NCBI GenBank assembly: GCA_038230415.1
Contig: JBBRNH010000037.1
Coordinates: 1-48,958, forward strand
Reading direction: 5' to 3'
Origin: JBBRNH01 sp038230415
GTDB lineage: Bacteria; Bacteroidota; Bacteroidia; Cytophagales; Spirosomataceae
DNA: 48,958 nucleotides
A model generated the notes under the pieces. The model had not been told where the DNA came from and made no database searches. It saw only the letters and a program-made list of their open reading frames with translations. Made by a program: the position numbers and the translations under genes. Positions 22,446 through 31,432 of this stretch are shown here, one piece after another (positions within the stretch are counted from its first letter, which is position 1; each line of letters starts with the position of its first letter).

Positions 22446-22481
22446 TAAATCAATGCGGGTGAAGCAATTGACTTGATGCTG

Positions 22482-22513
22482 CAAGTTTACGGGCCAAACC
22501 CCCGAAAAACAAA
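22482..22513 (-). promoter_or_regulatory. Promoter of the riboswitch-metX transcript
   Basis: Minus strand TTTG (22510-22513), 20-bp spacer, TAAACTTG (22482-22489; one mismatch to TAnnTTTG). Predicted start about 22475, about 30 nt before the riboswitch. Confidence 0.5.
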
Positions 22514-22575
22514 TTGGCGCTGCGTCTTACAGGCTGACAACCAATTTTTATACCGCATACCACCGCCAAAAAAAT

Positions 22576-22599
22576 AACCCCGACCGTTGGGCCGGGGTT
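22576..22599 (-). terminator. Terminator of the T9SS-secreted protein gene
   Basis: AACCCCGACC / GGCCGGGGTT stem (9 of 10 pairs) with a 4-nt loop, 31 bp past the stop at 22630, followed on the minus strand by T-rich sequence (TATTTTTTT). Confidence 0.75.
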
Positions 22600-22629
22600 G
22601 GTATATAGAGCAAAAAGATACTGATCAGA

Positions 22630-24666
22630 TTATTGTTTGATCACCTTAACGGTTATTGTCTTGCTGCCCGTGCTTACGCTCAGGAAGTACAAACCCGCCG
22701 ACCGGCCCAACCGCAGCGACTGCCGCTCAATAACAGTGGCCTGTTGCACGGCCTGCTCGCTCAAGACGCGGCCCTGACCGTCCATCACTGCCGACCGCAG
22801 TGCCTGACCCTCGGCCCCGCGCACCTCAAATTCGATAGACTCACCAGCAACCGGGTTGCCCAGCACCGATATGCTCAGGTCAGCACCCGGCTCAACGCCC
22901 TGCCGCAGACTGGCGCAGGGTCGCGTCCAGGACAGCGTAACGATTGTAGCACCCTGCTGGGCTTTGATGGTGTAAGTGTTGTTGTCGGTATTGCCCGGAT
23001 CGAGACCGTCGGTACAGCTTGTGGTTGGCGAGCAGATACCGATGGCCGAGTACAGAATTGCACTGCCGTTACCACCCGTCGTGTTGAATTTGATGGCTCC
23101 CGTTGCACAGTCATACGCCGGGGCTACCAATGCCAGCGGCTGACCGATAGTGGCCGATGGGCTGCCGCAGGCCGACGTTGTCACTACTATGGTTGTTGGC
23201 GGTGGCGGAGTAGTAGTGCTGCCGGCGCAAGCTGCCAGCGCGTTCCAGGTGTAGGTAACGTTGACACCACTCTGCGAAGCTTTCAATAGCAGCGGGGCCA
23301 CGTTTGGTTTCTGATCACGGATATCCTGGGCCAGTTGCGCGTCAACGTCATCGAGCAGGCTTGAGGTGTTACTCACGCGGGGCGAGGTGATGCCGATAGC
23401 CGAGAACGTGATGGGTGTACCATCGCCCCCGCTGGTGTTAAAGGTAAACGCACCCGTAGCGCAGACGTAAGTTGGCATAATGAGTTGCAGCGCACTGCCC
23501 GAAACGGGTGGTGTTACTGAGCCGCCAACCTGAATAGTGACCGAAGTCTGCACCTGCCCGCCCGATACGTCGGTCGCGTTGAAACTGACCACAAAGCTGC
23601 CATTGCCGGTTGGTGTCCAGGTGAAAACGCTGGTTACTGTTTGTGTACCGCTCGTAGGAATCGAGGGGCTTTGGGTTGAGCCGATTGGGAGACCCACGCC
23701 GTTGAGCGTGACCACGTCGCCCGCGTCAGAGTCAGTTGCTCTGACCGTAAACGACACCGGCGAACCAATTGTAGCCGAAATAACCGAGCCGTTGGCGGGT
23801 GTTGGGCCGTAGCTGAACGTGGGCGGATTACCGCTGCCCGAAATCCGAATCAGAAAGTCCACAAAAACAATAGCTCCCTGCCCATCAACGATTTTGATCA
23901 CCGAGTTATAAACGTTGTTGTTAGTCGCTCCAACGGTGCTGTATGTGATTAAACCCGACGAGCTAACCGACAGGCCCGTTGGCTGCACGAAGGCAATACC
24001 ACCCAAATCGGCAGAAGTAGCTAGGCTAAATGTTAATGTGTTTCCATCGGGGTCAGAAGCCGGTATCTGAAACGTTGCCGCAGCCTGACCGGCAGCTAAA
24101 TTCACCACCGGAGTCAGCGTAGCAATGGGCGAGCGGTTTCCCGTACCAACGGCCACTGTAGCCCCTACGCGATAATACTCGCCAGAGTTGTTCTGTAGGG
24201 TGGTGATCCGGCAACAGTCATCATAATAGGTTGTGAAGGTCCCCGAAGCCGAATAGGTGTGAGTCAGGTTTGACTCGGCATAGAAATAATCATCGGTTGC
24301 ATTCACTGACGTTACAGTCAAGTCAACCGGCGCGGTAGTACCATCACCAAAATTAAACGTTTGATAATTTACAATGACTGCACCCACCGCGATTGGCACA
24401 CCATATCCGTAACTGGTACGATAGCCAACGCTAACCTTAAACTGAATGGTTTTGCCCGACGCATCAGATGGAAGTGGCGTTGCGTTTACGTTGCCGTACC
24501 GAAAGTGTGAGGCCGAAGCCGTTTGTGCGTTGCCCAGAAACAGGGCCATAACGAGGAGCAGGGTGGCGCAAACCTGCATCAGACGGGCCTGAGCCAGCGT
24601 CGTCTGAAGGTGGGCCAAATTGCGGGCAGCGTGTGAGCCGCGCAGCAATAGGTACTTGTTTAACAT
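22630..24666 (-). CDS. Large secreted protein with Ig/cadherin-like repeats and T9SS sorting domain
   Basis: A 678-residue exported protein. A signal segment lies at about residues 28-52 (a hydrophobic stretch ending TASAS) after an unusually long N-terminal extension. It is followed by a beta-rich domain with PKD-like YSASGTFTTYYDDCC (about 137-151), then cadherin/Ig-like repeats (NRSPIATLTP..., SDPDGNTLTF, DSDAGDVVTLNG, FNATDVSGGQVQ). Two related modules of about 70 residues, each starting (L)QL/AL..P.Y.CATGA..FNT.GG.G (about 390 and 510), come next. The last ~80 residues match a type IX secretion C-terminal sorting domain (SISVLGNPVAGE..., RLGRSAGLYFLSVSTG, VKVIKQ). It is probably released or anchored at the cell surface; binding function unknown. 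Upstream is 275 bp of A+T-rich DNA without genes. Confidence 0.85.
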   Translation of the reverse strand: MLNKYLLLRGSHAARNLAHLQTTLAQARLMQVCATLLLVMALFLGNAQTASASHFRYGNVNATPLPSDASGKTIQFKVSVGYRTSYGYGVPIAVGAVIVNYQTFNFGDGTTAPVDLTVTSVNATDDYFYAESNLTHTYSASGTFTTYYDDCCRITTLQNNSGEYYRVGATVAVGTGNRSPIATLTPVVNLAAGQAAATFQIPASDPDGNTLTFSLATSADLGGIAFVQPTGLSVSSSGLITYSTVGATNNNVYNSVIKIVDGQGAIVFVDFLIRISGSGNPPTFSYGPTPANGSVISATIGSPVSFTVRATDSDAGDVVTLNGVGLPIGSTQSPSIPTSGTQTVTSVFTWTPTGNGSFVVSFNATDVSGGQVQTSVTIQVGGSVTPPVSGSALQLIMPTYVCATGAFTFNTSGGDGTPITFSAIGITSPRVSNTSSLLDDVDAQLAQDIRDQKPNVAPLLLKASQSGVNVTYTWNALAACAGSTTTPPPPTTIVVTTSACGSPSATIGQPLALVAPAYDCATGAIKFNTTGGNGSAILYSAIGICSPTTSCTDGLDPGNTDNNTYTIKAQQGATIVTLSWTRPCASLRQGVEPGADLSISVLGNPVAGESIEFEVRGAEGQALRSAVMDGQGRVLSEQAVQQATVIERQSLRLGRSAGLYFLSVSTGSKTITVKVIKQ

Positions 24667-24941
24667 GGTAAGAATTGGTTTGGAAGTTAACTAAATTCAC
24701 TGCCGAATTTGCCATATCCCAACCTGTTTCTGTTGAATGAGTTAGTCACTATTAAATTCGTTCGCAATTATAATCAGTCTCTCAACTACACCGGCAATCT
24801 ATAATTTTAGCCAACCTGTATGTGGAAAATTTATATATATATTATGCCACTTAGATACATATAACTCTCTGATAAACAGTGAATTATCTCGCATTTTTGC
24901 AAAACTTACCGTTTAGTAAATATGACCAAAATCGAGTTTTA

Positions 24942-25748
24942 TTATTCCAGGGCCTTCATCAATGCCACCACCAACCGCGCCGAGTTGCGAGCGGCTGTTT
25001 GGTAAAACGCCATCATGTCTTGCCGGGCGTTGTCGTCGGCGCGGTCGCTCAGGCTGCGAATCACCAAACACGGCACCCGTTGCTGATAGCAGACCTGCGC
25101 CACTGCCGCACCTTCCATCTCGGTGGCATCGGCCCCGAAATCAGCGCGGAGTTGCCGGACTTTTTCGGCTGATGAAATAAACTGATCGCCCGTAACCACC
25201 GTACCCACCACCACCGATGGTGGGCGTTTGGTGAGCGGAATCGGCTCAAAAATCATGGCCCCGGCCACGCAATTGGCCTCCTGCAACAGGGCCGAATCTG
25301 CCGGAAAATACGCCGGGTTCATCGCTTTGGTGATGGCATTGCGGGTCTGGCGGGTTGGCTTTTGATCGAACGTAATGGACTGATAATCGTGGTGGGTGGT
25401 TTGGCGGGCAATCACAATGTCGCCGGGTTGCAAATCGGGGTTGGTGCCGCCCGCAATACCCGTAAACAGCACCCGCCGGGGCCGGAAATAAGTCAGGGCA
25501 ATGGCCGTTGTCATGGCCGCGTTTACTTTGCCAATGCCCGTTTCGGCCACCACCACGCGCTGAGACCCGATTCGCCCGGTCATAAACGACACGCCATTCA
25601 CGACCACCGTTTGAGGTTCTTCGAGCGATTGCTGCACGAGTTTAACCTCGGCATCAAACGCGCCGAGCAGGGCCGTAATATTCTCTGGCTGATAGCGTTG
25701 CGCCAAAGCCGCCGGGCAGAAGAGAAGAAGAAAAGGAATGAGTTTCAT
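24942..25748 (-). CDS. Periplasmic MTA/SAH nucleosidase-like phosphorylase-superfamily protein
   Basis: A 268-residue protein: signal peptide MKLIPFLLLFCPAALAQ (cleavage after about 17), then the nucleosidase fold with ITALLGAFDAEV, GIGKVNAAMTTAIAL, TGIAGG, TEMEGAAVAQVC (the Met-Glu substrate motif) and SLSDRADD (catalytic-Asp region). MtnN cleaves 5'-methylthioadenosine or S-adenosylhomocysteine to adenine. The exported form is unusual compared with the cytosolic E. coli enzyme, but signal-peptide versions occur in Bacteroidota, where a periplasmic role in purine or menaquinone-like salvage is possible. An isolated gene downstream of none of its pathway partners; metX lies 2.6 kb away. The exact substrate is uncertain. 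Confidence 0.8.
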   Translation of the reverse strand: MKLIPFLLLFCPAALAQRYQPENITALLGAFDAEVKLVQQSLEEPQTVVVNGVSFMTGRIGSQRVVVAETGIGKVNAAMTTAIALTYFRPRRVLFTGIAGGTNPDLQPGDIVIARQTTHHDYQSITFDQKPTRQTRNAITKAMNPAYFPADSALLQEANCVAGAMIFEPIPLTKRPPSVVVGTVVTGDQFISSAEKVRQLRADFGADATEMEGAAVAQVCYQQRVPCLVIRSLSDRADDNARQDMMAFYQTAARNSARLVVALMKALE

Positions 25749-25829
25749 TGATTAACTGATGTTACGCAGGTTGATAGAAAGCCGTAGGCTTAGCCGATTT
25801 GGTAGCTCCCGACGGTTGGCCGTTGCCAT

Positions 25830-26606
25830 TCAATCGGGGGGTAGTGAGGCAAATTCGCCCATTGTCATAAACTCGCCATCATTCCGCAAATAGCGAAGCA
25901 GGTTTTCTACGCGGTCGAGTAATTCGCCGTCAGAGTAGCGTTGCACGTAGGCCGGTATTTTATCGTACTCCGATAAGTCCGTAAATTCCCAGGGATGCAC
26001 GTAAATGTTCACGAAACCATCGGCGCGGAGGGTTTGCCGGGCCAGTGTTTTATACAGCCCAAACGGGAAATTCTTGAGACTCAGCCAGAACAGCGGCAAC
26101 CGCAACCGGGGCGTAACCGATGCCGGAATCTGTAACACACCAAACTCCCGAAACGGCAAACGCGGCTCGCCGAGGTGATTATACCGACCGGGGATAAACG
26201 TGGGGTGCAGCGATGAATTGTACTGATAACCAGCGTCTCGCACATCATTCGGGTCAACGAAACCCATCCGCGCCCGCCGAAATCCGGTGACGGGTTTGCC
26301 CAGCAGGTCTTCTAATGCCAGCCGCGATTTGAGCAAATCTGCCGGTTCAAACGTGCTGTGAAAATACCCGTGCGAAGCAATTTCGTGTTTGGCGGCCAAC
26401 GCTTTTATCTGCGCCGGTTCGTGCAGGGCGTAGTTGGCGGTGGTGAAGAGGGTGGTGCGGGCCGCGAGTACGTCGAAGCGTTCGGTGAGCAAATCCAGAC
26501 CGCGTTTCGAGACCGCGATCTGCTCGGCGAGGTCAATGTTATGCCCGAACTCCGGGGCCGTGTCAAACTCTTCGACATCAACGGTAAACAGGATATGATT
26601 TGCCAA
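25830..26606 (-). CDS. Polysaccharide deacetylase-family protein (NodB-like)
   Basis: A 258-residue cytosolic-looking protein starting at TTG 26606 (ANHILFTVDVEEFD). NodB-fold motifs: FTVDVEEFD (the Asp metal ligands), EIASHGYFHSTF (HxxxH metal site), GFRRARMGF (the usual R-x-P motif appears as R-x-R), and NIYVHPWEF near the end. Members deacetylate N-acetylated sugars in cell-surface glycans. It lies 30 bp past the GT2 glycosyltransferase gene on the same strand, so the two likely form an operon for a lipid-linked or surface polysaccharide. The R-to-P change at the catalytic-Arg motif may affect activity. Confidence 0.82.
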   Translation of the reverse strand: MANHILFTVDVEEFDTAPEFGHNIDLAEQIAVSKRGLDLLTERFDVLAARTTLFTTANYALHEPAQIKALAAKHEIASHGYFHSTFEPADLLKSRLALEDLLGKPVTGFRRARMGFVDPNDVRDAGYQYNSSLHPTFIPGRYNHLGEPRLPFREFGVLQIPASVTPRLRLPLFWLSLKNFPFGLYKTLARQTLRADGFVNIYVHPWEFTDLSEYDKIPAYVQRYSDGELLDRVENLLRYLRNDGEFMTMGEFASLPPD

Positions 26607-26636
26607 GCGTGATGATTGTTGGGTTTGCGGGCAAAT

Positions 26637-27647
26637 TTACAGCATTTCTTCCCGCGTTCGGGCGGGTATCGGCACCGATACCATTCGTTCCTCAATCTCG
26701 TTGGTGTCGCTGATAATATACGGCGGGCGTTGCTTGACCTCCATAAACGTCTTGCCGAGATACACACCAATGATACCGATGAGGATAAACTGTACCCCGC
26801 CAATCAGCACCGTCAGCAGCACGAGCGTGGTCCAGCCCGACACCGTATAGTCGGTAAAGAGCTTTTCATACAGCACCTCCAGCCCGAATACAAGCGCAAA
26901 CGCCGACATGGCAAAACCCAGCAGCACCGACAGATACAGGGGCTTGGTGGTGAACGACGTAATGCCCATTGCGGCCAGCCGGAGCATCTTTTTGAACGAG
27001 TATTTGGTTTTGCCCGCATACCGGACGGCTGGTTTATACAGCACCCGGCATTGCCGAAACCCGATCCAGGAGATGGTGCCGCGCAGAAAGAGATCGTTTT
27101 CTTTGAACTGTTTCAGGGTGTCAATCACCTTGCGGTCTAAAAGCCGGAAGTCAGCGGCTCCGTCTTCCAGGTCGAGGTCAGAGGCAGCGCGGAGTAGCCG
27201 GTAAAAGTTGCGGGACGTAATCCGTTTGGCAAGCGGCAGGTCGGGGTCGGGTTCCCGAACGGTATAAACCACGTCGTAGCCCTCACGCCATCGGTCGAGT
27301 AGCGTCGGAATTAGTTCGGGCGGGTGTTGCAGGTCGGCATCGAGACTGATTACGGCGTGGCCCCGTGCGTGTTCGTACCCGGCCCGGAGTGCCATCTGAT
27401 GGCCGAAATTGCGCGAAAATGACAAAAACCGCACCACCGGATACGCCTTGCTGAGTTGCCGCAGCACGTAATGGGTTTGATCAGTGCTGCCATCGTCCAC
27501 AATTAAAATCTCGTAATAATAGCCCAATGGCTCCATCACGGCCATCAGCCGATGCACCAGCACGGGCAGGTTTTCTTCTTCGTTGAAGGCCGGCACCACT
27601 AAACTGATGGTCTCGGCATTGGGGTTGTCTGATGAAAAAGCGTACAC
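26637..27647 (-). CDS. GT2-family glycosyltransferase, polyprenyl-phosphate sugar transferase-like, with two membrane segments
   Basis: About 336 residues. A GT-A catalytic domain with LVVPAFNEEENLP, ILIVDDGSTDQT and SLDADLQHPPELIP (the DXD-type motif) is followed by GAADFRLLDRKV and two C-terminal transmembrane helices (about residues 235-260 and 275-300 of this model), as in GtrB/ArnC/DPM1-like enzymes that load a sugar onto undecaprenyl phosphate. Start: the longest frame begins at TTG 27710, but its first 21 codons run through an 8-bp palindrome and look non-coding; GTG 27647 begins just before the conserved domain and is preferred. Co-transcribed with the polysaccharide deacetylase gene. 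The donor sugar is unknown. Confidence 0.85.
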   Translation of the reverse strand: MYAFSSDNPNAETISLVVPAFNEEENLPVLVHRLMAVMEPLGYYYEILIVDDGSTDQTHYVLRQLSKAYPVVRFLSFSRNFGHQMALRAGYEHARGHAVISLDADLQHPPELIPTLLDRWREGYDVVYTVREPDPDLPLAKRITSRNFYRLLRAASDLDLEDGAADFRLLDRKVIDTLKQFKENDLFLRGTISWIGFRQCRVLYKPAVRYAGKTKYSFKKMLRLAAMGITSFTTKPLYLSVLLGFAMSAFALVFGLEVLYEKLFTDYTVSGWTTLVLLTVLIGGVQFILIGIIGVYLGKTFMEVKQRPPYIISDTNEIEERMVSVPIPARTREEML

Positions 27648-27682
27648 GAAAGTTGGGGAGTTGCTGATAACGCGGACAATAC

Positions 27683-27702
27683 TGACCGGCTTTTGCCGGT
27701 CA
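27683..27702. repeat. Short perfect palindrome upstream of the GT2 gene
   Basis: TGACCGGC-TTTT-GCCGGTCA, an 8-bp stem with a TTTT loop in the likely 5' leader of the glycosyltransferase gene. It could be an operator or an mRNA hairpin; no T-run follows on either strand. Confidence 0.5.
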
Positions 27703-27820
27703 CAGAACAAAGTTAAGTAAATGTACTTACGCCCGTTCTGCCATCGAATTAAAGCATCGTTAGAATTGTAATGAGGTCAGCACAGGCCAAATTTGGCTAT
27801 CGAACGCCTGCGTACCCGTT

Positions 27821-28846
27821 ATGGAACAAATAAAACCGGCTGACTCCAAGCAAAAACCCGTTGAACACCCGCAACTGAGCGACCATAAAGGCGGCAAAAG
27901 CGAGTTGGTTACGCAGGAAGAACGGCGGCAGGACTTAGGCTTTGGCACCAAACTCAACGATTCGTATTCGCGGCTCATCAATAAAGACGGGTCGTTTAAC
28001 GTGGTGCATCGGGGCGGTTCCTGGGCCGACCGCGCCAACCTCTACCACCGGCTCATTACGATGCCCTGGCCCAAATTTTTGCTGTATGTCTTTCTGTTTT
28101 ACGTGCTGACTAATGTGCCGTTCGCGTTGCTGTACTTAGTGGCCGGGGCCGAAAACCTGCGCGGTTTAGACGACTCGATGCACCTCAGCCCGTTTTGGGG
28201 GGCTTATTTTTTTAGCGCACAAACCCTCACTACCGTTGGCTACGGCCATATGGCACCCATCGGGTTTATGACTAGCATCATTGCCGCCATAGAATCACTC
28301 ATTGGCTTGCTGGCCTTTGCGCTGGCAACGGGCATACTATACGGACGGTTTTCGCGCCCCGTTGCCCACATTCAGTTCTCGAAAAACGCGGTACTTGCGC
28401 CCTATTTAGACATCAACGGCTGGATGTTCAGGATCATTCATAAGACTGACAGTCAGTTGATTGACGTGGAATTGACGGTGACATTTTCGCGGCTCGAACC
28501 CAAGCCCGACGGCTCGCCCAACCGCAAGTATTATAATCTGCCCTTAGAGCGGAACAAAGTCAGTTTTTTTCCGACTAACTGGACGCTCGTGCATCCCATC
28601 ACCGACGACAGCCCGCTCTATGATTGCACACCCGAACAGTTGGCCGAATCAGACGCGGAGTTCTTAATTTTGCTGCGGGCGATGGACGATACGTTCTCGC
28701 AGGCCGTGCATACCCGGTATTCGTATCGGTACGACGAGTTGCTCTGGGGCCGCAAGTTTCGCCCCATGTTCGATGTCAGCAACCCCGGCATAGTGGCGCT
28801 GGACATGAACAAACTCGATGATACGGATGAGGTGAGTTTGAATTGA
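27821..28846 (+). CDS. Inward-rectifier-type potassium channel (KirBac-like)
   Basis: A 341-residue protein. The N-terminal cytoplasmic slide-helix region (WPKFLLYVFLFYVLTNVPFALLYL at about 83-106 is TM1) is followed by the pore with selectivity filter TTVGYGH (about 137-143), TM2 (about 150-172), and a C-terminal immunoglobulin-like cytoplasmic domain (about 185-330, containing LVHPITDDSPLY and the terminal RYSYRYDELLWGRKF). This is the Kir architecture, which forms a tetrameric K+ channel in the inner membrane. The gene stands alone, diverging from the GT2 gene; its transcript likely ends in the large palindrome at 28857-28934. Confidence 0.93.
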   Translation: MEQIKPADSKQKPVEHPQLSDHKGGKSELVTQEERRQDLGFGTKLNDSYSRLINKDGSFNVVHRGGSWADRANLYHRLITMPWPKFLLYVFLFYVLTNVPFALLYLVAGAENLRGLDDSMHLSPFWGAYFFSAQTLTTVGYGHMAPIGFMTSIIAAIESLIGLLAFALATGILYGRFSRPVAHIQFSKNAVLAPYLDINGWMFRIIHKTDSQLIDVELTVTFSRLEPKPDGSPNRKYYNLPLERNKVSFFPTNWTLVHPITDDSPLYDCTPEQLAESDAEFLILLRAMDDTFSQAVHTRYSYRYDELLWGRKFRPMFDVSNPGIVALDMNKLDDTDEVSLN

Positions 28847-28856
28847 TGGTCGGATA

Positions 28857-28934
28857 TATGATGTAGGGTATATGATGTATTCTGCATGAGCATTTCATAT
28901 ACCACATATCATACATCATATACCCTACATCATA
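28857..28934. repeat. 24-bp palindrome built of TATGATG-type heptamers
   Basis: The left arm 28857-28880 and right arm 28911-28934 are perfect complements, with a 30-nt loop. Both are made of variants of a heptamer (TATGATG, TAGGGTA). It fills the gap between the Kir and S66 peptidase genes and ends 8 bp before the ATG at 28943. Confidence 0.92.
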
Positions 28935-28942
28935 CATCATAG

Positions 28943-29848
28943 ATGATTTCTCCTCCCCCCCTCCACCCTGGCGATACCATCGGCATAGTGGCCCCGGCCA
29001 GCCCCTGCCTATACACCGACTTGCTGCCCGCGCTCGATTTACTCCGAAATCAGTGGCAGTTGAACGTTGTCGAAGGCGAAACCCTTCATGCCCGATATGG
29101 TGCTTTTGCCGGGCCGGATGACCTGCGCCGGGCCGACCTCCAGCGGATGCTCGACAACCCCGACATCCGGGCCATCTGGTGTTCGCGCGGGGGCTACGGC
29201 TCGTACCGGATTGTGGACGATCTGGATTTTTCGGGATTTCTGGCGCATCCTAAATGGCTCGTTGGGTTTAGCGATATTACCGTTTTGCTCAACCACGCGG
29301 CCCGCTTGGGGGTGCAAAGCCTGCACGCCATTATGCCCCGCCAACTCCGCAATCCGGGCTATGAACACAGTTTGGAAACCCTGCGGCAGTGGCTCTTTGG
29401 CGAAACCCCGGCCTGCTACACTGCCCCCGCCCACCCGCTCAACCGGCCCGGAACCACCACCGGAATGCTCCTCGGCGGGAATCTGACCCTAATAACCACG
29501 TTGTTACGCACGAACTCAGAACCCGATTGGCAGGGTGCGATTCTATTCATAGAAGATGTGGATGAAACCCTATTCTCGCTCGACCGGATGATGACCCAAC
29601 TCCGGCGGACGGGTGTTCTGGCCCGGTTGAACGGCCTGATTGTGGGGCAGTTTTCGGACATGCGCGACAATCTGACGATGCCCTTTGGTCAGTCGGCACA
29701 GGAAATTATTGCCTACGCCGTGCGGGATTATGGCTATCCAGTTTGTTTCGACTTCCCAACGGGCCACGTTGACCGGAATCTGGCCCTGCCCGTTAGCCGG
29801 GTGGTAGAGTTGGTGGTGACGGAAGAGCGGGTGATATTGCAGTTTTAA
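28943..29848 (+). CDS. LD-carboxypeptidase, peptidase family S66 (muramoyltetrapeptide carboxypeptidase)
   Basis: A 301-residue cytosolic protein. Motifs: PGDTIGIVAPASP (start of the N-domain), IWCSRGGYGSYRI followed by LVGFSDITVLL (the nucleophile Ser lies in GFSD), and FIEDVDETLFSLDRM with the catalytic Glu; C-terminal FPTGHVDRNLALPVS carries the His of the Ser-His-Glu triad. The enzyme trims the terminal D-Ala from murein tetrapeptides during cell-wall recycling. ATG 28943 immediately follows the heptamer palindrome. Its transcript ends at the strong terminator 29861-29903. No recycling partner gene is adjacent. Confidence 0.92.
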   Translation: MISPPPLHPGDTIGIVAPASPCLYTDLLPALDLLRNQWQLNVVEGETLHARYGAFAGPDDLRRADLQRMLDNPDIRAIWCSRGGYGSYRIVDDLDFSGFLAHPKWLVGFSDITVLLNHAARLGVQSLHAIMPRQLRNPGYEHSLETLRQWLFGETPACYTAPAHPLNRPGTTTGMLLGGNLTLITTLLRTNSEPDWQGAILFIEDVDETLFSLDRMMTQLRRTGVLARLNGLIVGQFSDMRDNLTMPFGQSAQEIIAYAVRDYGYPVCFDFPTGHVDRNLALPVSRVVELVVTEERVILQF

Positions 29849-29860
29849 TGAGCGATTGTG

Positions 29861-29903
29861 AACGCAAAATGCCCGGTGTGAAAGCCGGGCATTTTGCGTT
29901 TTT
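29861..29903 (+). terminator. Strong terminator after the S66 peptidase gene
   Basis: A 16-bp perfect stem (AACGCAAAATGCCCGG and its complement, 29861-29876 and 29885-29900) with an 8-nt loop, followed by TTT. It separates convergent genes and may serve the minus strand too. Confidence 0.92.
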
Positions 29904-29926
29904 GGGAAACCCGATCAAGTTCTGAA

Positions 29927-30370
29927 TCAATACGCCTTGGTGGTTTTGCCCTGATTCAATTCCAGCAAATACCCGTCAGGGTCGGCGAAATAAATCTGCG
30001 CTACCCCATCAAACCGGGTTTGCTTGTGAAACGGAATGTTGCGGGCTTTCAAAAACGCTTCTGACTTCCCAATATCAGACACAAACAGCGCAATATGGCT
30101 GCCGTTGCGGTCGTGGGTAATGTTTTCGGTGCGCCCGTCGAGGAGGTGAATCATCTGGCCGTTGCCCATATCAAACCAGGCACGGGTGGCTTTCAGGTTT
30201 TCGGGAACCGGAACTGGCTTCAACCCAATGACTTCACGATAAAATTTCGCGCTGGCCGGGATGTCTTTCACGTGCAGGGCGAGGTGGTTATGGCCCACCA
30301 CGCCGAGACTGTCCTGCCCGAAAGCAGTAATGGCTGGCGCAAGTAGCAGCGCGAGAAGCAGGCGTTTCAT
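29927..30370 (-). CDS. Exported VOC (glyoxalase/bleomycin-resistance fold) protein
   Basis: A 147-residue protein with signal peptide MKRLLLALLLAPAITAFGQ (cleavage about residue 19). A single VOC domain follows: GHNHLALHVKDIPASAKFYREVIGL at its start and FADPDGYLLEL at its end carry the expected metal-binding His (HNH) and Glu (LLEL). The second His (GSHIALFV) also fits the metal site. The VOC fold serves glyoxalase I, dioxygenase and resistance proteins, so the substrate is not predictable. It shares orientation with the DUF2911 gene 32 bp upstream, and the two probably form an operon. Confidence 0.85.
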   Translation of the reverse strand: MKRLLLALLLAPAITAFGQDSLGVVGHNHLALHVKDIPASAKFYREVIGLKPVPVPENLKATRAWFDMGNGQMIHLLDGRTENITHDRNGSHIALFVSDIGKSEAFLKARNIPFHKQTRFDGVAQIYFADPDGYLLELNQGKTTKAY

Positions 30371-30402
30371 AAATACTACGTTTTGGTCTTGTTTTACCTG
30401 AA

Positions 30403-30933
30403 TTATTGCACCCGAATCGGGACATCAACTTCCTGGTTCTCCCAGCCCATCACCATATTGGCACCGCCTGGTTGCGCGGCAAACTCGATCTTGAACTGCT
30501 CGATTGGCGTGGGGAAGAGCCGGGCCGACACCGGAATCCGGGCGAAGTCTTTTGTTTCGTCGTACATGGTTCCCCATTGGCCGGTTTCTTTGTTGAGAAT
30601 CAGCGTCCAGGCCATATCTGCCGTAGGAATTGTCCAGAGTGAATATTTCCCGGCAGGAACGGGCTTGTCCCCCACCGTAACAGCCTTGCTGAACTCGATT
30701 ACGGTGGCGGCATTGGCTCCGGTGCGCCAGACTTTACCAAATGGAACGACCTCGCCGAAGATTTTGCGGCCCTTTTTCGAGGGTTGGCAGTAGTCAACCG
30801 TTACGGCCAGCCCGTTTTGGTTAAACTCGGCTTTTGCTTTAGGACTTTTGGTGCTGCTATACATCAGATAGCCTGCTAAGGCCACCACCAATACGCCAAT
30901 CACACTGCCGACAATTATCAGTACTCTCTTCAT
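30403..30933 (-). CDS. DUF2911 family protein
   Basis: A 176-residue protein with one N-terminal hydrophobic helix (about residues 4-25), acting as membrane anchor or uncleaved signal. DUF2911 signatures: VDYCQPSKKGRKIFGEVVPFGKVWRTGANAATVIEFS and LPAGKYSLWTIP (here VPAGKYSLWTIP), ending with an FAAQPGGANMVMGWENQEVDVPI strand. The function of this beta-rich Bacteroidota family is unknown; it is exported or periplasm-facing. It starts the two-gene operon with the VOC protein. Confidence 0.88.
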   Translation of the reverse strand: MKRVLIIVGSVIGVLVVALAGYLMYSSTKSPKAKAEFNQNGLAVTVDYCQPSKKGRKIFGEVVPFGKVWRTGANAATVIEFSKAVTVGDKPVPAGKYSLWTIPTADMAWTLILNKETGQWGTMYDETKDFARIPVSARLFPTPIEQFKIEFAAQPGGANMVMGWENQEVDVPIRVQ

Positions 30934-31225
30934 CAGGAAAAAGATTTAGGTGAAGGCCAAAGCTACGGAGATTTTGGGGTCGGAAATCAACTATGCACAA
31001 CGGCAATCGCGTTAAACCTGGTTCAACACCCCACAGGACTGATAATGTGCGAGCGGCTTGCAAAGAGTGTAGAGTTTACACCTTTACCTGTACACTATTT
31101 GTCCGTCGGACTGGCAATGTCGAATTTGTAGCCAGCCCCCTCCCGCTGAATGTATGACCAAGATGGTTGGTATTTTGAATGCCAATTTGCATTTTTGGGT
31201 TATATTAGCAACCAGTTTTAAAACA

Positions 31226-31432
31226 ATGACCAGCGAACTAACGATAACTGTTTCTGATGCCCGAATCGAACGACTTGTCCAGAAATTGCTAAGAGGAGGT
31301 CATTTCGCATACTCGGTTGACACGGTGGCAGAAAAGACCTGGGAGGATTTAACATTGGAAGATTATCGAGCTATGATTCGCGCAAATACACCAACCATCA
31401 AGTCAAAATCATTCCAAAACTATGAGGAATGA
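31226..31432 (+). CDS. Probable antitoxin of a PemK/MazF-like toxin-antitoxin locus
   Basis: A 68-residue acidic protein (MTSELTITVSDARIERLVQK...EKTWEDLTLEDYRAM...). No known antitoxin motif is obvious, but its stop codon overlaps the start of the toxin-like frame (ATG 31422 inside the last codons), the size fits, and the order antitoxin-then-toxin is standard. ATG 31226 is preferred to 31154, whose extra 24 residues look like a translated leader. The gene is preceded by 292 bp without a recognisable gene. Confidence 0.55.
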   Translation: MTSELTITVSDARIERLVQKLLRGGHFAYSVDTVAEKTWEDLTLEDYRAMIRANTPTIKSKSFQNYEE

